A DNA stretch of 64,000 bases from Cadophora sp. MPI-SDFR-AT-0126 (GCA_020747065.1 JAGMVK010000005.1:3100001-3164000); one strand, 5' to 3'; numbered from the stretch's first letter, positions 1 through 12,806 are shown. Numbers and translations: made by a program. Notes: generated by a model from the sequence alone, not told the origin.

Positions 1-1
1 T

Positions 2-268
2 GGAAAGATTGCTAGTGTTGGTCTTGCTCCAGAAGTCTTTCCTGATGTGCAGGTTTCTCGCGTCTCCTCAGGAAACATCGTGACACAGGAGCCAGAGGTC
101 GCTGAGAAGATATGGGGAGCTTTCGTCCCGTGGGCGCTGAAATCGGGGAGTCTGGTTACGAAGCCGAAGGGGCTTGTCGTTGGTGAAGGGCTGGAGAACG
201 TACAGGTAGGACTGGATAGACAAAGGGCAGGCGTCAGTGCACTCAAGGTCGAAGTGGTGCTGAATTGA
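2..268 (+). CDS. C-terminal end of a zinc-type alcohol dehydrogenase (MDR family), 5' truncated
   Basis: The window opens inside a coding frame (phase starting at base 2) that runs 88 codons to a TGA at 266-268. The end resembles the C-terminal part of fungal zinc-binding dehydrogenases of the medium-chain dehydrogenase/reductase superfamily. It reads ...VTKPKGLVVGEGLENVQVG..RQRAGVSALKVEVVL, where these proteins typically end with a KP..VGEGLE..Q.G.D..++GVSA.KVVV.L pattern. The Rossmann domain and any zinc ligands lie outside the window, so activity and substrate cannot be judged. Family placement is from remembered motifs; another MDR subfamily (enoyl reductase-like) is possible. Confidence 0.7.
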   Translation, partial: GKIASVGLAPEVFPDVQVSRVSSGNIVTQEPEVAEKIWGAFVPWALKSGSLVTKPKGLVVGEGLENVQVGLDRQRAGVSALKVEVVLN

Positions 269-1583
269 AATAGACCTTCACGGTTGTCAGCGAAGCTCTT
301 TTCATTTCCGAGCATACGTCCATTAAATTCTGAGAGCCATAGAATAGAAGAACCCATGTCAGAGCGCCTATACATAGCTTTAAGAGCTCCAAGCCTGATA
401 CAACATGTTCCTTTCTCACGTTGATCTTCACGTTGCATACCCTATTGTTTTGATACTCGGCTGAGAAGCGAGTCAATATGCCAGTGTTTTCAAGCACGTG
501 GATGCGTAGTATGTCTGATCCCCACTAGACTTCAGTTCCAGTAATTATCTCCAACCTGCAGACATTGGAGAGTTGCCATCTCTCTCAGATCCCTATACAC
601 CATATTCATGTTGGGCCGAAAGCAGACAGTCCTTCCACCAATATCACAGGTTACCATCACGTGAGGTCAATACATGGTCTTTGTCTCGGATGCCATCTCA
701 AAGCAGGTACATCAGACAAGAATTTACATCCCCTCTTATACATCTACCAATAGCAACCACTTCACCCCCTCCCCTCCTCTTACCATCACCACCCAATCCC
801 ATACCTCGGCACATACTCTCATCATCTGACCTCATTCCTCCCCACCACCTCGGAAACCCCCTGCAGTTCCATCCACAAACAACCAAGCAAGAACTTTTGT
901 TGCACATCGCACTTTTCACGTCTGATTCGATCTCAATAAACGAAGCTGAGACACATCCTCATTGGCTCCTTGGACTGAGGAAGATACGTTGCGGCACGTG
1001 ATTGGTGTTCACCGCCCCTTTTGTGTGAGAGAGAGGACGAATCGGGCATTTATGTTATTGAGAATTTTTGGATTTTGGGATGAAGGTTGGGGTTAGTGCT
1101 GAGGTTTTAGACTGGGTAGGTACTTTGCGGGAAAGAATGGGAGAGGGGTTTTTTGAAAGGAAAGGAGATGTGGGTATGGAAGAGATGTACCTGTGTGTTG
1201 ATATTTTGTTCCTTATGGCTCTCGTTGCGATTTTGGATAGTTACCGGAAAATCTTCGATGGAAGTGCATGGTTTATCAGAACCTCCAAAGAAATGGACTT
1301 GACCGGGATTACCAGTCAGATTGAACGATCAGAGCAGAGAACAACACTCTGCAAGGATCTCGTCTGCCCCCTGAGTGCCTCGCTTAAAGTCGCACATTTG
1401 TGTCCGATCTGTAGAGCGTCAAAAACACCTAGAGATACGACAGTATGCCGTGGGTAGGCCTCGGAGAAAGTTATTTATTTCGATTTACAAATTGGATAAG
1501 TATAACCGTACCCCGCTGAAGAGCTGTCCAGAAACAAAGGGAAGGCTACGTACGACGACAGACTAGTATCAAATCAACATATT
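269..1583. other. Intergenic, no gene recognised
   Basis: This is the space between the dehydrogenase stop and the convergent minus-strand gene. The open frames are short and have no recognisable motif. A C-rich CT stretch lies near 755-860 and a G-rich stretch near 1060-1170. I see no tRNA, repeat or conserved protein signal. Confidence 0.5.
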
Positions 1584-4399
1584 TTACACCTGCACCCCAT
1601 TCATACCCCTGACCAAGTCACCCACGTGGGAAAGACTCGCTCTTCTCTCACTCATCCCAGCGGATTTGCTCGCCGCACTGCTTCTCCTTCTTTCTTGCAT
1701 TCGCTTCGGGGCTTTAGTGGCTCCACCTGCGCTGCCAACCTGACCATCATCCCCAACCGTTCCCAAACCCACCCTCTCACCATAGTCACCTACAACATCC
1801 CCATCATTCTTGTATCTGCTGTCAGACATAGGAGCGAACGATGAAAGACCAGGCAGCATGCCCAATGAACCGTAACCAGAATCACGGAAGAGTAAAGACT
1901 CTTCGTCTCTAGGACCAGGTATTGGTTCTGTATTGCGAATTCCATCTTCCAGAAATTGTTGAGGGGGAGCGTTCGGATCGCCGAGGCCTGCAGCGATTGT
2001 CACAGGCTGCACTCGCCCAATAGCATCTTGAAAGACAGGTGGATGCCGCCAAACGAATTCGGTCCTGGGATAGCCTTCTTCGGTCATATACTCCTTCTTG
2101 CTTGTGAGAATAGGCTCCGTGAAGAAGTTCTTCAGACTTCTGGATGTTTTGACGGTGTGGGTTGAAGCACGAGAGTTGGCTCGAGAACGAGGGTTTGGGT
2201 CTCCGCGAGCAAGACCGATGACTGGAGCTTCAGCACTTTCATACTCGTCGGGATTCGTCGGTGGATGGACAGGATACTGTGTCATAGAGCTGGTCCGTGA
2301 TCGTGTAGAGTATGGTCGCTTGGACAATGACCAGGTGCTGTTCATACTTCCAGTGACCTTATGCTTTGGGACTTGAGACTCGGGAATCTCGACCAAAGCT
2401 TTGCCGTCGGGACTTGGGACGTAGTGCTTCGTGGGGAGAAATTCGGTATCGAGTACCGGGAGGATGTGATGGCGAACTTCATGTGTATGGATCTCGCGGA
2501 TGATGCGCTCTTCTCTGATCTCGTGTCGAACGGGTGTGACATGCTCGTGTGTAACGGCTAATATCGCAAATTAGCATCCGCTTTACCAATGCCATCTGAT
2601 GATTTCATGGAAGTTGGAGTGAGGGGCCAATTTGCCGGGGGAAATGATGGTGGGACCTCAATATCATGAGGAGATGTGTGCATTGGGGATAGCCCCGGCG
2701 TGGCAGAGAAGGAGCGTGTAGAGGCACGCGACATCACTGACATAGGGCGAGGCCGCTTCTCAGATATGGAAGGAAGAGGAGGTGGGATGGTACCGGGCAG
2801 TGTCTTGGTGGTAACATCTGTGTCCACCGTATTGCTCAAATCAACCACTCCGTCAAGATTTGGAGGAGTGCTAGAGTTCTCGAGAATCATTCCCTGTCGT
2901 TTGTTGGTTTTACTCGTGGATACAGATCGTACAGCATGATCTGTATAATCTGCCTGGTTGTTGTTGCCAGGACGATTGCTGACGTTGGGGAAGGTAGAGT
3001 AGCTTACTGATCCACTCTTCGATTTTTTGTGCCCGTTCGTTTTGATGCTCACAGGTGGATGGATGGAGCTTTCATTGGTGACAGGCATTGCTGGCATTCG
3101 TTTGACCGTGTGATTGACTGGGGGAGCGAGAGAGTGTGTAGTGCTTCCTTGCGGCTCTGGTGACTTCGGTTTGTACACCGGAGCTCCAACTGGTGGAGAG
3201 TCTTGAGCATCTTTGTCACAACCTCGAGTCTCAGTTGATGGTTGATTGGGACGTATCAGTCTTCGAATGCTATTACGCATATTGGGCTCGTCCTCGTGAA
3301 GGGGTGAAGTATTGTTCGATTGTGACAGTGGAGATAGAGCTCTGGCTTTTCGATCCTGGTAAGGGATAGCATTAGATGAAGGACGATCTTTGTCCCGACC
3401 TCTGCTAGTAGTAAACGCCACCACAGGCGTAGTCTCATTTCGAAGAGGGTGTGTTCTAGGCGTGGATGTTGTAGACCGAATGGAGGGGGAATTTCCGTGG
3501 CTTCGAGGTGGTATGTCGTCACTACGTCCATCATCACCCAATACATGCCCCAATGCGGATGAAACTCTAGAATGTGTCCCAGTACCCGTCGCATCGGCAA
3601 TGGGTCTTTTCTTGGGGGCATAAACAGTTTTCATGTAGCTGAATTGTGGAGAGTTCAGGTCCAGGTGTGTCTGGCTTCCCGCTCCGAACCGATCTATATT
3701 TCGGTCTGCCACGTCTTCGCCATAATTGCGTCTTCCCGATGCCTTAACCCTATATTTCGAATTCTCTGGTCGTATATTCGAATGAGCTTCTAATAAATCG
3801 ACATAAGATTTGTGAGATGAATTTGATGGGGTCCGATGATGCTGGGCAAATGGAGGTGTAATGGTAGCTGGAGTGCCTGTTGGTCCAGTTCCTGTCTTCG
3901 GCTGATATGTCTGCGGTCTTGGTGTGGTAGAAGGTGCAGGCACAGAAGGAAGACTCGGTTCGGTTGTTGACCTGATCGAATTGCGCCTTTCATTTTGGCT
4001 GCTGCTTCTAAAGATACTGGGAGGAGAATTCGTAGAAAACCCAGATCGCGTCCTGCCCGCCCAGCTCCCACTTCCAATCTTGCTATTCCGCTTATTGTGT
4101 CTTGCATCTCCAGTGCCATCATTGGGTGCAGTTTGTGGTCTCTCGATAACGTCTTCTCGATATCTTGGGACATCAGGGGCCGCGGCTACACTGCTCTGTC
4201 GCCAGGCACTAGAGGTATCCCTCTGTGCCCTCGAACGCTGAATCTCCTCGAGGACATTGGGTCCATTGCCTGCAACCGGATATGAACCTTTGACTGGCGG
4301 CTCCAAGGCAATGGCAGAGTCGTATGAATGACCTTTGACGCGGTGGTTTGGAGTTCCTGTTGATCTGGACGAGAAGATGCTCCTAAGAAATGAGGCCAT
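1584..4399 (-). CDS. Long Ser/Pro-rich, mostly disordered fungal protein with a charged conserved module
   Basis: Proposed exons are complement(2587..4399) and complement(1584..2557), giving 928 aa, with ATG at 4399. The first ~600 residues are low-complexity (Ser, Pro, Thr, Arg, Asn) with no recognised fold, and the N-terminus MASFLRSIFSSRSTG is basic. The second exon opens with a charged stretch containing HEIREERIIREIHTHEV followed by HHILPV and LVEI. I recognise this as recurring in uncharacterised ascomycete proteins, but I know no function. The join needs a 29-nt intron (2558-2586: GTAAAG...GCTAAT...TATTAG). Its removal restores the reading phase exactly, and without it the frame stops at the TAG. 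The C-terminus is rich in Ser, Arg and Gly. It could be a scaffold or signalling protein, but that is only a guess. Confidence 0.7.
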
Positions 4400-6762
4400 C
4401 GCCAAATTCAGGGGTAGGTGGGTTCACCCAGCGGCCAGGACGTAAGAGTGGGGGATCCACGCAGGGGGAGTTGATTCGCGCAAGGATGCGGCGGGTCTTC
4501 TCTCTGCTCTGCTCTGCTCCAACCTCACTCCTCACAGCGAAAAACTGCGTCAGCCCGGAGATTTGTTTCTTAATGACATCGACACTCAGATCAAAATGTG
4601 AGGAGAAAGTCTGGTGTCGTTGGGACTGGACGAGACAGCAGCCCTCATCTTGACCCTGCCCCGCCAAAGTTTATTTAGTAAACTCTAGGCCACGGACCTG
4701 CGTGCACCCGGTTCTGTTCGGGCATCCCGTGCAGCCACTGACTTTCGAGATAATTGCTCCTTGAGGAGAAATTTAATCCCCCCTTTTCAACTGGCGGGTG
4801 TGGTGGCGTGTGCTAGTTCTAAGCCGCATGTTCTCCTCGTGCTACGAGTGGCTCCGTGATACTCAAGTGAGACCTGTACCCACAGAACCCGCACCCATTC
4901 TGGCATGGCGATATCATTGGGTGACCTGGAGGTGTGGCTGCAGCAGATAGCACCTTGTTGATGTCTCACAGTTGACCTCATCAGATTTATCCTCGAGTTG
5001 TCATAATGTTTATTGGCACACGGAATGTAGCGTGGCATGGCATGAGAGCCGCTTCTTCTGTCTTCCTTTCGCGCTACTTTCATATTGTTATATGGGGTAC
5101 TATCAATACAGTTGGAAATCTTGTCGATCATTCAAGGGAGGCATTGCACGTGAAATTGTACACACGGCGCTCAAACGGGCTTGGTAGGGGTGTGCTTAAT
5201 GAGTTTCTGGTGGCACTCCCCCCACGGCTATGTGTTTGTTTTCTTCTGGAATGAGCCTAGATTCGTCTGGTGCGAAGAGGCTTTTCTGATCTCAGTCTAG
5301 ATCAAGCACGATGATCAATCGCGTACCAAAGAAAAAAATGTGCGCTGACGTATGTCAATAACGCAGAAACAGCTCAGTCCTGTGGGCTCTTCGAAACCTC
5401 AGTGCTTCTAAAGAGGCGTCATCGTTCCGAACGACTCCAGAAACCACGAAATTGATGATCGAACAGAGATGAGTTGTCTCACAATCTACGGGGAATGCGG
5501 TTGTGGCGTCGATCAAATTTCGATTTGAATGGTGTCACCAAAAAATGTGATTGCGTCTATACTCGACGGCGTTCTAAGTTGTAAGTCATGGATATGACAT
5601 GTGAGAATTCGGGGTACAGGCCCACAACTTTGTTTTGTAGCACCTACCCCAACCCCAGACCGAATGGGAGGGGGACACAAACGCATGCATACGAATACGT
5701 CTGAGCAATTCCAGAAGGGGGCAAAAAACTGTACAAAAATCCATATTTGCCAACAGCCAATCTCAGATGTCCCATGAAGTGTCCAGGACATCTCGAACAC
5801 AAGCACGTCCTCCCGCTCCGCTTGCATTATGCGGGGGACTCGGCAAAGATCCTATGATGCAATTGTTTTGGAAGTGGAAAAGTGGAAAAATCCCATCCAG
5901 ATCTCGATAGTCGATTCTTAATCATCCTCCCCAGCCCGAGAATCCTACATACTTGCGCCTGCTCGACATGTCTTAGTCCGAACTCAGATCTTTCGATAAG
6001 GTATGACATGCATGTCCTTGCCATGCCCAGCTGAACAACAAGCAATTTGACTTCCGGGGTCCTCACCTCACAAACAAAAGAGAGAATCCTGACGACGATC
6101 TTTCAGAGAGCAGGGTTGTTGTGAATGCTGGCTTGAACTGATTGGTTACCAAGATGTTGACCTCAAATATGGGTCTCAATCTCTCTTCCTTGTCAAGCAT
6201 GCAAGTCACCCTCGTCATCTAGATGCGAGGCCATACCGGGTGTGGACTTTGATCATATCTCAGACCCTCACATAAAATTACAAATCATATTATTGGTCTT
6301 CTCTGGGATTTGACGAAGTCATACTGAAAACAAGGCAGGTCGCTCCAAAGTGTGTCAATCCTCAAGTTGTCCTTGGATGCAATCGTCATCGCCGTCAAAA
6401 CTTACTGTTTACGTTTTGAAACCTCCTCAGAGTCTCCACACTTTGAGCTTCAACACCGCGTGCACTGCCGCAAGTCCAGTATCGCTTTGCCGCATTGTCT
6501 CTAGGTCCAGCCACATGTCAAGAATTTGCTTCTTCTGGGCCAGCACTACGAGCTCTGCTGTAGCTGATACTGATGATGTACTTACCTACCCCGCTATGAG
6601 GGGCTACATCAGCTACGTAATTGGACTTTGAGACTGCTGCGGGTATATTACTTCTAAAAGGTCCCATGCAACCATTTCCTCTTACAATCGATTTCATTAT
6701 ACCAACATCTCCAAAAAAAAAAAAAAAAAACACTTACAAACAACACTTCAACATAATTTAAA
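4400..6762. other. Long intergenic / promoter region
   Basis: About 2.4 kb between the divergent starts at 4399 (minus) and 6763 (plus). Only short unsupported frames occur on either strand. An 18-base A run sits at about 6713-6730, roughly 35 bases before the downstream ATG, probably in the 5' leader. No RNA gene or mobile element was recognised. Confidence 0.5.
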
Positions 6763-7796
6763 ATGGACAAGGCAAAGGCAGCAGTTGGAAGCTTCCTCCA
6801 CAAGGATGGGAAGCACGATACCGCTGTCCACGAGGTAAGAGACTCGCCAAGCCAACAGTCAGGAATGATTTCTCAGACTTCACAGACCGTCAACCCAGCC
6901 ATCACAAACGAGAACGTTACCCGTACCCAACATGAGAACGTAACAACCGCAGTCGACAGAGGTTTGTAGAAATCCGCCCTGAACATCTCAAATGATACAG
7001 CTTCTGATCATGATTAGAGGTGCACCAGGATCACCACCACACCTCCGTCCAACCCATCAAGGACCGTGAAGTTCTTCCGGAGCAACACACCCACCAAATG
7101 GCCGGCGTTGAGACTCGCCACCTGAAGCATGGCAACGATGACCACGTCAAGGAGCGCCTCGCAGCTGAGCAAGCACAATTTAAGAATACTCGCACTGTCG
7201 GAGATACTCAACGCACCTCTTCTGCCAACCCAACCATTGCCGGCGAGCACGTCCACCACCATGTAAGGACATGCATGTACTGAGCTATAGTTAGAAAATT
7301 GACTGACTGCTTGCAGGTACACGAGACCATCCAGCCCGTAATTCAAAAGGAGACTATCCAACCCTCCGTCGTTCACACCACGATTCCCGTAAAAGAAATT
7401 CATCAGGCGTGTCCCCTCTCTATTGCTTGATGTCAATATATACTAACGCATCCACAGAACGAGGCAAAGCACCACACCGCTACCTCTCTCCCACCCGTCA
7501 CCATGGACGAATTCAAGAAACAAGGCGGACACTTCTCTGGCCGCGAAGAGCGCAGCGATGCTTTCGCCGGCGAGCCTCGTTCTGTCGGTGGAACCCTCGG
7601 AGGAGCTGGTGCTCATGGTACCACTTCCTTGACCGAGAAAGACGGACACCACAACACCCACGGGACTGGTGCTGGTGTTGGCTCCACCACCTCCCACTCC
7701 ACTTCGAATACCACTGGACACAAGCCAAGTTTGATGGATAAGTTGAATCCAAAGAAGGATGCGGATGGTGATGGAAAAGCTGGATTCATGAAATAG
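6763..7796 (+). CDS. Hydrophilic LEA-like stress protein of the fungal 'allergen' family
   Basis: Exons are 6763..6961, 7018..7262, 7317..7406 and 7458..7796, encoding 290 aa. The protein is strongly hydrophilic and His/Thr/Gln-rich, with no signal peptide or membrane segment. Repeated short patterns such as EHVHHHVHETIQPV, VQPIKDREVLPEQ and VHTTIPVKEIHQ are typical of ascomycete proteins usually labelled 'allergen'. These resemble LEA/desiccation-type proteins, so a role in stress or conidial protection is inferred. A C-terminal Gly/His/Thr-rich tail ends KKDADGDGKAGFMK. Intron 3 appears to use a GC donor (7407, GCGTGT) with a perfect TACTAAC branch. Using the GT one base later would break the frame. 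The start is the first ATG after the A-rich leader. Confidence 0.8.
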
Positions 7797-9391
7797 ATGA
7801 CAGATCCTTGGGAGAGACTGGGAACGGAAAATGTACATATAGATGTGATAATTCTGCCGTTTCCTACCGAAAATGTATAGTACGTTACATGACAAGTTCT
7901 CATTACTTACGACTCTTGACAGGTTTTGAACTGCTCCGTCTTCATGTATTTGGGTATTGCCACGTGGTTGCGGTCAATGATTGTTCCGCTCCGCCGAGGT
8001 CCCCATCCCTCATCCTTCCACACTATTCCGTCCTCCTCAACATCCAACTTTTCCACACACGACGACCAATATCCTGCAGAGATAATTCTCAACGCCATAC
8101 TCTCAGCCCATCGTACATATCCTCTTCCCGCGGAGTCGTTCTATTGTTAGGTCACGAGGTCTTTCCCCTTTGATTTTATGTTGAGCTCTGGTTTCCGCAT
8201 GATCGTTTCTAATGATCACTTCCAGCCGTCCGTTGACGGCGTAATGAATACGGACTCGATCGTGAGTCCGATCCGGATATCATCCGTTCTCAATGTCTCC
8301 TGTTTCCCTTTCTCCGAGCCTCAATATCCTTTCAATCGCTCAGAACTATCTGCTATCTATTTCTGTCTAATCTGTTTCCCGTGCCTCCAGGGTGCAAATG
8401 TGGGCTTGTTTACAGACTTTAACTTAATTCCACAGTTATGGTGGAACAGGTCCAGCTGCCAAGGAGACATTTGTCACTGCTGCTTTCTTCCTATCTCTGT
8501 AGATGGCATGTGGCTGGACGCAAGGGACGAGAATCGCTATTATCCCTCTGTTATTCCTGCATAATCTCGCGCAATCAAATTCACGGGCCAGTTCGTCCGG
8601 GTCGTCGGTCTCGCATGTCCGGCTCTTATTTTTGGATCTCAAATGAACTTGGGGATGACGAAGTCCGGGGTCGATATTGTCGCGGCACCCGACACGCGTG
8701 GGAAGTGATAGGCTATATGCTTGTTCAGGGGGTCTCCCCTTGTGCCGATCACAGTCATCCCATTCCCAAGGATACGTTCGTCCCATCACATCCAATCCCG
8801 TGTGCGTTCTTTCTGTTGGTACTCAACCTCCAATCATTGACTGTGGCCCAACATTATAGACATGCTTGGAGATATCGTTCACGATGTTTGGTTTCCTATA
8901 CTACATTTCCGAATCTGGCCCAATGGTCCAGCATCATATGGCAGACTTGCCGTCCGACAATTGTTTCCGTTTGCCTAAATGTTGAAGCATCAGCGCACTG
9001 TATATCCTCCCGTCTCTACAGATTGTTTTGATAATGTTTCCGTCGCTGCTCGCCGATTGTATATTGGAATTGTACGAGGGGCTTGCGTATTGCTATTATC
9101 AGTACCTATGGCGTCTGATGCTTTCTGGTCAGAGCTCGCTGCCGCGTGCCTATGGATCCGAAATCTGGTATCAAGATTTCAGTCGTCCGGCTCAAGGTTG
9201 CCTTCTGAGCGTTCGTCCCAAATGGGCTGGAAGATCAGACACAAGGCTTGTTGAGATGGTGATTCGATCTTCCTTGATCCCTATATAAAGGGAAAGCTTC
9301 CCTCCTTCCTGTGCATCTTTATCATCTTATCACTGCTCTTAAGGACCACCCCTACCATAATCAACAAAGCTAGAAGCTCGATCTCTTCAAA
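7797..9391. other. Intergenic and promoter of the CBM1 gene
   Basis: About 1.6 kb with no recognised gene. Small open frames exist on both strands but none has a family motif. The last 110 bases contain a good TATA element, listed separately. Confidence 0.5.
9282..9290 (+). promoter_or_regulatory. TATA box of the CBM1 gene
   Basis: TATATAAAG sits about 105 bases upstream of the ATG at 9392 and is followed by a CT-rich leader, the usual layout for a strongly expressed secreted-protein gene. Confidence 0.6.
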
Positions 9392-9980
9392 ATGCTCTTC
9401 TCTAAGTTTATTGTCGCTTCGATGCTCGCTTTAGTGAGCTCAATCGCTGCAGTAAGTTTCGCTCACTCACACTTCCTTGCCATCTTTGCCTGATCCATTA
9501 TCTCCACTTTAGCAAGTCGTCGTCACTGTGACCAATACCGTTACCATTGTGACCGTCACGGTGACTCCTCTGTCTACCTCTACTTCTACCGCATACGTTA
9601 CCGTATCTGGCGGCCCTGCTCGTACGTCCTCCACTTCTGATGATGACTGGTGGGGGGAGTGGAATACCTGGCGCAATCGGCCAACAACTCGTCAAGCTAC
9701 CACATATACCTCGACTGCTGTCGTTACCGTTACCGTTGGGGCCACTTCTGCTCCGATTACCACGTGTCCACTCCCAGTTTACAACCAGTGCGGAGGCCGG
9801 GATTGGTCTGGATGTACCAGTTGCACCTCTACTGCGTCATGCAAAAGCTCAAACGGTACGTAAACTTTCGAGAACTCACAGAACATCTTGGCACATTCTA
9901 ACATGTTTATAGAATGGTATTACCAATGCGTTCCGAAAACACCAAGGGTGGTCACAGTCACGTCCACGATCTTCCGCTAA
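9392..9980 (+). CDS. Small secreted protein with a C-terminal CBM1 cellulose-binding domain and no catalytic domain
   Basis: Exons are 9392..9451, 9513..9855 and 9913..9980, encoding 156 aa. Residues 1-20 form a signal peptide (MLFSKFIVASMLALVSSIAA). Residues ~21-105 are a Val/Thr/Ser-rich segment with alternating VTVTV patterns and a short acidic Trp-containing patch (DDDWWGEW). Residues ~106-142 are a family 1 carbohydrate-binding module with QCGG, DWSGC, CTSC, SCKSSN and WYYQC. It has six cysteines and the aromatic residues expected to bind cellulose. The last intron splits the CBM1 just before EWYYQC. No glycosidase domain is present, so it probably binds cellulose as a surface, adhesion or targeting protein. 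The Thr-rich linker should be heavily O-glycosylated. It lies upstream of GH131 and other carbohydrate-active genes. Confidence 0.85.
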
Positions 9981-10843
9981 AATGCTGGCGGAGCTTGAAA
10001 GCGATGTTCCTCCATTATTCGCGCAGCTTGGCATATTGAAGTGGAGGCTGTCACGATTACGATAATTGATTTATCGAGGGGGAAGACAAGCCGGTGGTTG
10101 AAAAACCATTAATTGAGAGAGGTGACAGGACACAATTGGCGACAAACAGAGTTTTCCTTTCTTCGGCCCTCGTATATATTGACTTTTACTACGAGCATGA
10201 TTACCAACATCTGAACCACACAATCGTCTCGTCCTTCCCAGATTCTCCTTATTCTGCAATTCTGAAACTCATCATGTTTCGCATGACCCAGTCTGTCTAG
10301 GACTATTCCTGCATTCGGTTCCAACTTTGACTTTTCTCGGATCAACCCTCTAATGCCTCATCCCAACATGGCGCCGCTCATTAGTTTATCCGTCGGTACC
10401 TGTATCGATCAACCCTTCGCATGCCTGCCAAACCGACATCACCGAATCGCTTGCTCGGCCGAAGCCACTTTCCCACCCTCGCTTAGCACCCCTTGGCACA
10501 ACTCTAACAGATGAAACCTCGTGAACTTGATACCGTCTAGAAAAGTCTATGCTGCGACAACCGCACATTTAAACTTTCCCCAGAGATGAAATCAGATGAA
10601 TGCGTCAAGATCCACTCGATCGTCACCTTGCCGAAGTCTCCGAACCCGACAGAGACGCAATCCATGATCAAACTCCTCAGGTATTTATCATTCCCATCCC
10701 CGCGAATCCTTCGTCCGTTTTTCCATCTTTTCTCCTCCAGAGTTTCACGTCTTTTCATATTGTGCCAATCACATTCTTTGTTTATACATTCTTTTTCTTC
10801 CAAACATATACATTCATTACCATTGTTCGGGCATTTTTTCAAA
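9981..10843. other. Intergenic between the CBM1 and GH131 genes
   Basis: About 860 bases with no recognised coding frame. The final 250 bases, rich in CT and AT, are the probable promoter and leader of the GH131 gene. No other feature was found. Confidence 0.5.
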
Positions 10844-11935
10844 ATGGGTTTGAGATCCACATATGCTTCCATGCTGGCGCTGGCTTCAGTAGCCACCGCT
10901 CAGAACTGCCCTCTTACATTCGACGGGCGAATCCCCGCTGGTAGCACACCGGCTCTCTTCGACACCGACGCCAGTCCATTTGGAACCGGTTTCGTCAAAG
11001 GCGCCAATCTGACATTCAGCCAACTCATCAAGATTCCAGATGTCCCGGCCTCGCTCGTAAGTTACTTCTTGCTTCACAACCCCAATCAACAGTACAATGA
11101 TACTGATATAATGCGAACAGTTCGACGCCGCAGGCAACACCATCGCCTACGAAGTAACCCTCTCCGACCAATCCATCTTCGCCCCCTCAGCAACCAACAT
11201 CCAGACCGGATTCCGCCGCGCCGAACTCCAAATCGACACCAACAACGGCACCGATGCCTCGACCCTCGGTGTCAAGACCCTGCACTTCTCCATCCGAAAA
11301 GACAACGCTCGGCCACTCAACACCTCGCACGAGTACCAGCTCGCGTTCCTCGAGGATGCCGCCTTCAGCACTAACCAGTTTGTGCTGAAGACGGGCACGA
11401 TTGCTGGACAGCCGGCGGGTCAGGATCCGGATCTGTTGGTGCTGGTGGGGAATGTGAATGCGAATCCGGTGGTGAACCTTTTTAATGCGAGTTTTACGCC
11501 GGATGTGTTTCATAATTTTGGGATTACGTTGGATTTTGATGCGAAGTATGTCATTGTTTCCTATCTGTACTCTTTACTTCATATTTCACATGCTCCGAAC
11601 GTTTTTGGGAATATGCGATACTGACAACCCACAGCACAACCACAATCCTCTACTCTACCGATTCCTCTCCCCTCGCAATAGTCAACGGTCCCGTCACCAA
11701 CGACATCAGCGGCCAAGGCCAATACCACTTCGGTGCTCTGAAGAAACCAACTGGCGAGGGTATTCAAGATGTCACCAAGGAGGGTTTCCAACCATCTGGT
11801 ATTGATGAGGGCGTTATTTACGCGGGCCTGTTTATGGAGGATAGTACTGGTGGCTGTGTAAGTCTGGATGCTGGGGCTGCGACTGGTAGTGCGCCGACGA
11901 ATGGATCGGCGCCTGCCGTTGAGGAGTGTACCTAA
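10844..11935 (+). CDS. GH131 family beta-glucanase (secreted)
   Basis: Exons are 10844..11056, 11121..11545 and 11635..11935, encoding 312 aa. Residues 1-20 are a signal peptide ending ASVATAQ. The mature N-terminus NCPLTFDGRIPAG followed by FDTDASPFGTGFVKGANLTF is the signature of glycoside hydrolase family 131 proteins. Characterised members are broad-specificity beta-glucanases acting on beta-1,3/1,6 and beta-1,4 glucans. The length matches a single GH131 domain, and no CBM1 is attached. Several N-glycosylation sites (NGT, NTS, NLT, NAS) support secretion. All three exons keep phase with good GTAAGT/GTATGT donors. A short Gly/Ala/Ser tail ends EECT. Confidence 0.88.
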
Positions 11936-12806
11936 GTCGTCTGTTCGAGGTGGGTGACTTGAGATGGTGGAAATTCCGGAGGGGAGAGAGGGTTAGAAGG
12001 AAACTCTGACGATTGGCAGCGGTCGCATAGCATGGCATGGTATGGCATTGCATTATTTCCTATTCGACCGTCAAGGAGAGCATTTTAGAGACTTCTGTAA
12101 ATATGTACAGTAGAAAATCGACTTCGGAGCCTCCAACTAGAAAGTCAGCAGGCGAGAGAAGCCTCCTCAAGTGCAGTACTGCTGTACATTGAGACACAGT
12201 ATCTCCGGCGCAATTACTCTTGTCTTTTCTCCATCCAAGCCGGAAGGGTGTCCGAGTCCGAGTCCGAATGCGAACCGGGCACATTTATTTATTTACATTG
12301 CCGAAACTGGACCCGAAGAATTATTGATAATATTATATATCCAGAACAGCCAGGCACTAATTTTATCGTCCTGCAAGGAATATTTCTTACCTTCTGTCTT
12401 GCTTTCTTCACGCACGCTAGAGCTACCCCGCTTAGTGTCCTCCATAGCGTTTTCAGCGTGTCAGCTTCCCCTCTACTCATTCGTTGCCTCCCTTCCCCGC
12501 ACCCCATTTTTCCATTCCACCCCGCATTTCCAAGCTTCCAGTTCCTGAATTCAAGCTTCCCACTCTTTGAAATGTCCAGTCAGATCTCTCCTTGGCGATG
12601 GTGGACTCGACTTCATTCGGACCTTCTACTCTCCAGCGGGCCAGCTAGCGTCGCTCCATGACGTCGGAGGACGGGACAGAGGCTTGGAGAAGAGTCTCTC
12701 ATCCGATGTTTGACGGTATATGAAGAGATGGCAGGCGGCCCGGTCAAAGGGCTTTTATTGCATGTTAATTCTTAATACTAGCATAGCAAGGTGTGCTCTC
12801 GTCAAT
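11936..12806. other. Intergenic upstream of the CBM52 gene
   Basis: About 870 bases with no recognised gene; the last 150 bases are the presumed promoter. An in-frame ATG exists upstream at 12762 but adds a non-signal extension, so 12807 was preferred as the start. Confidence 0.4.

Noticed and set aside
573..1001. 142-codon plus-strand open frame
   Set aside because: Pro/Ser/His-rich reading of a CT-rich tract with no recognised domain.
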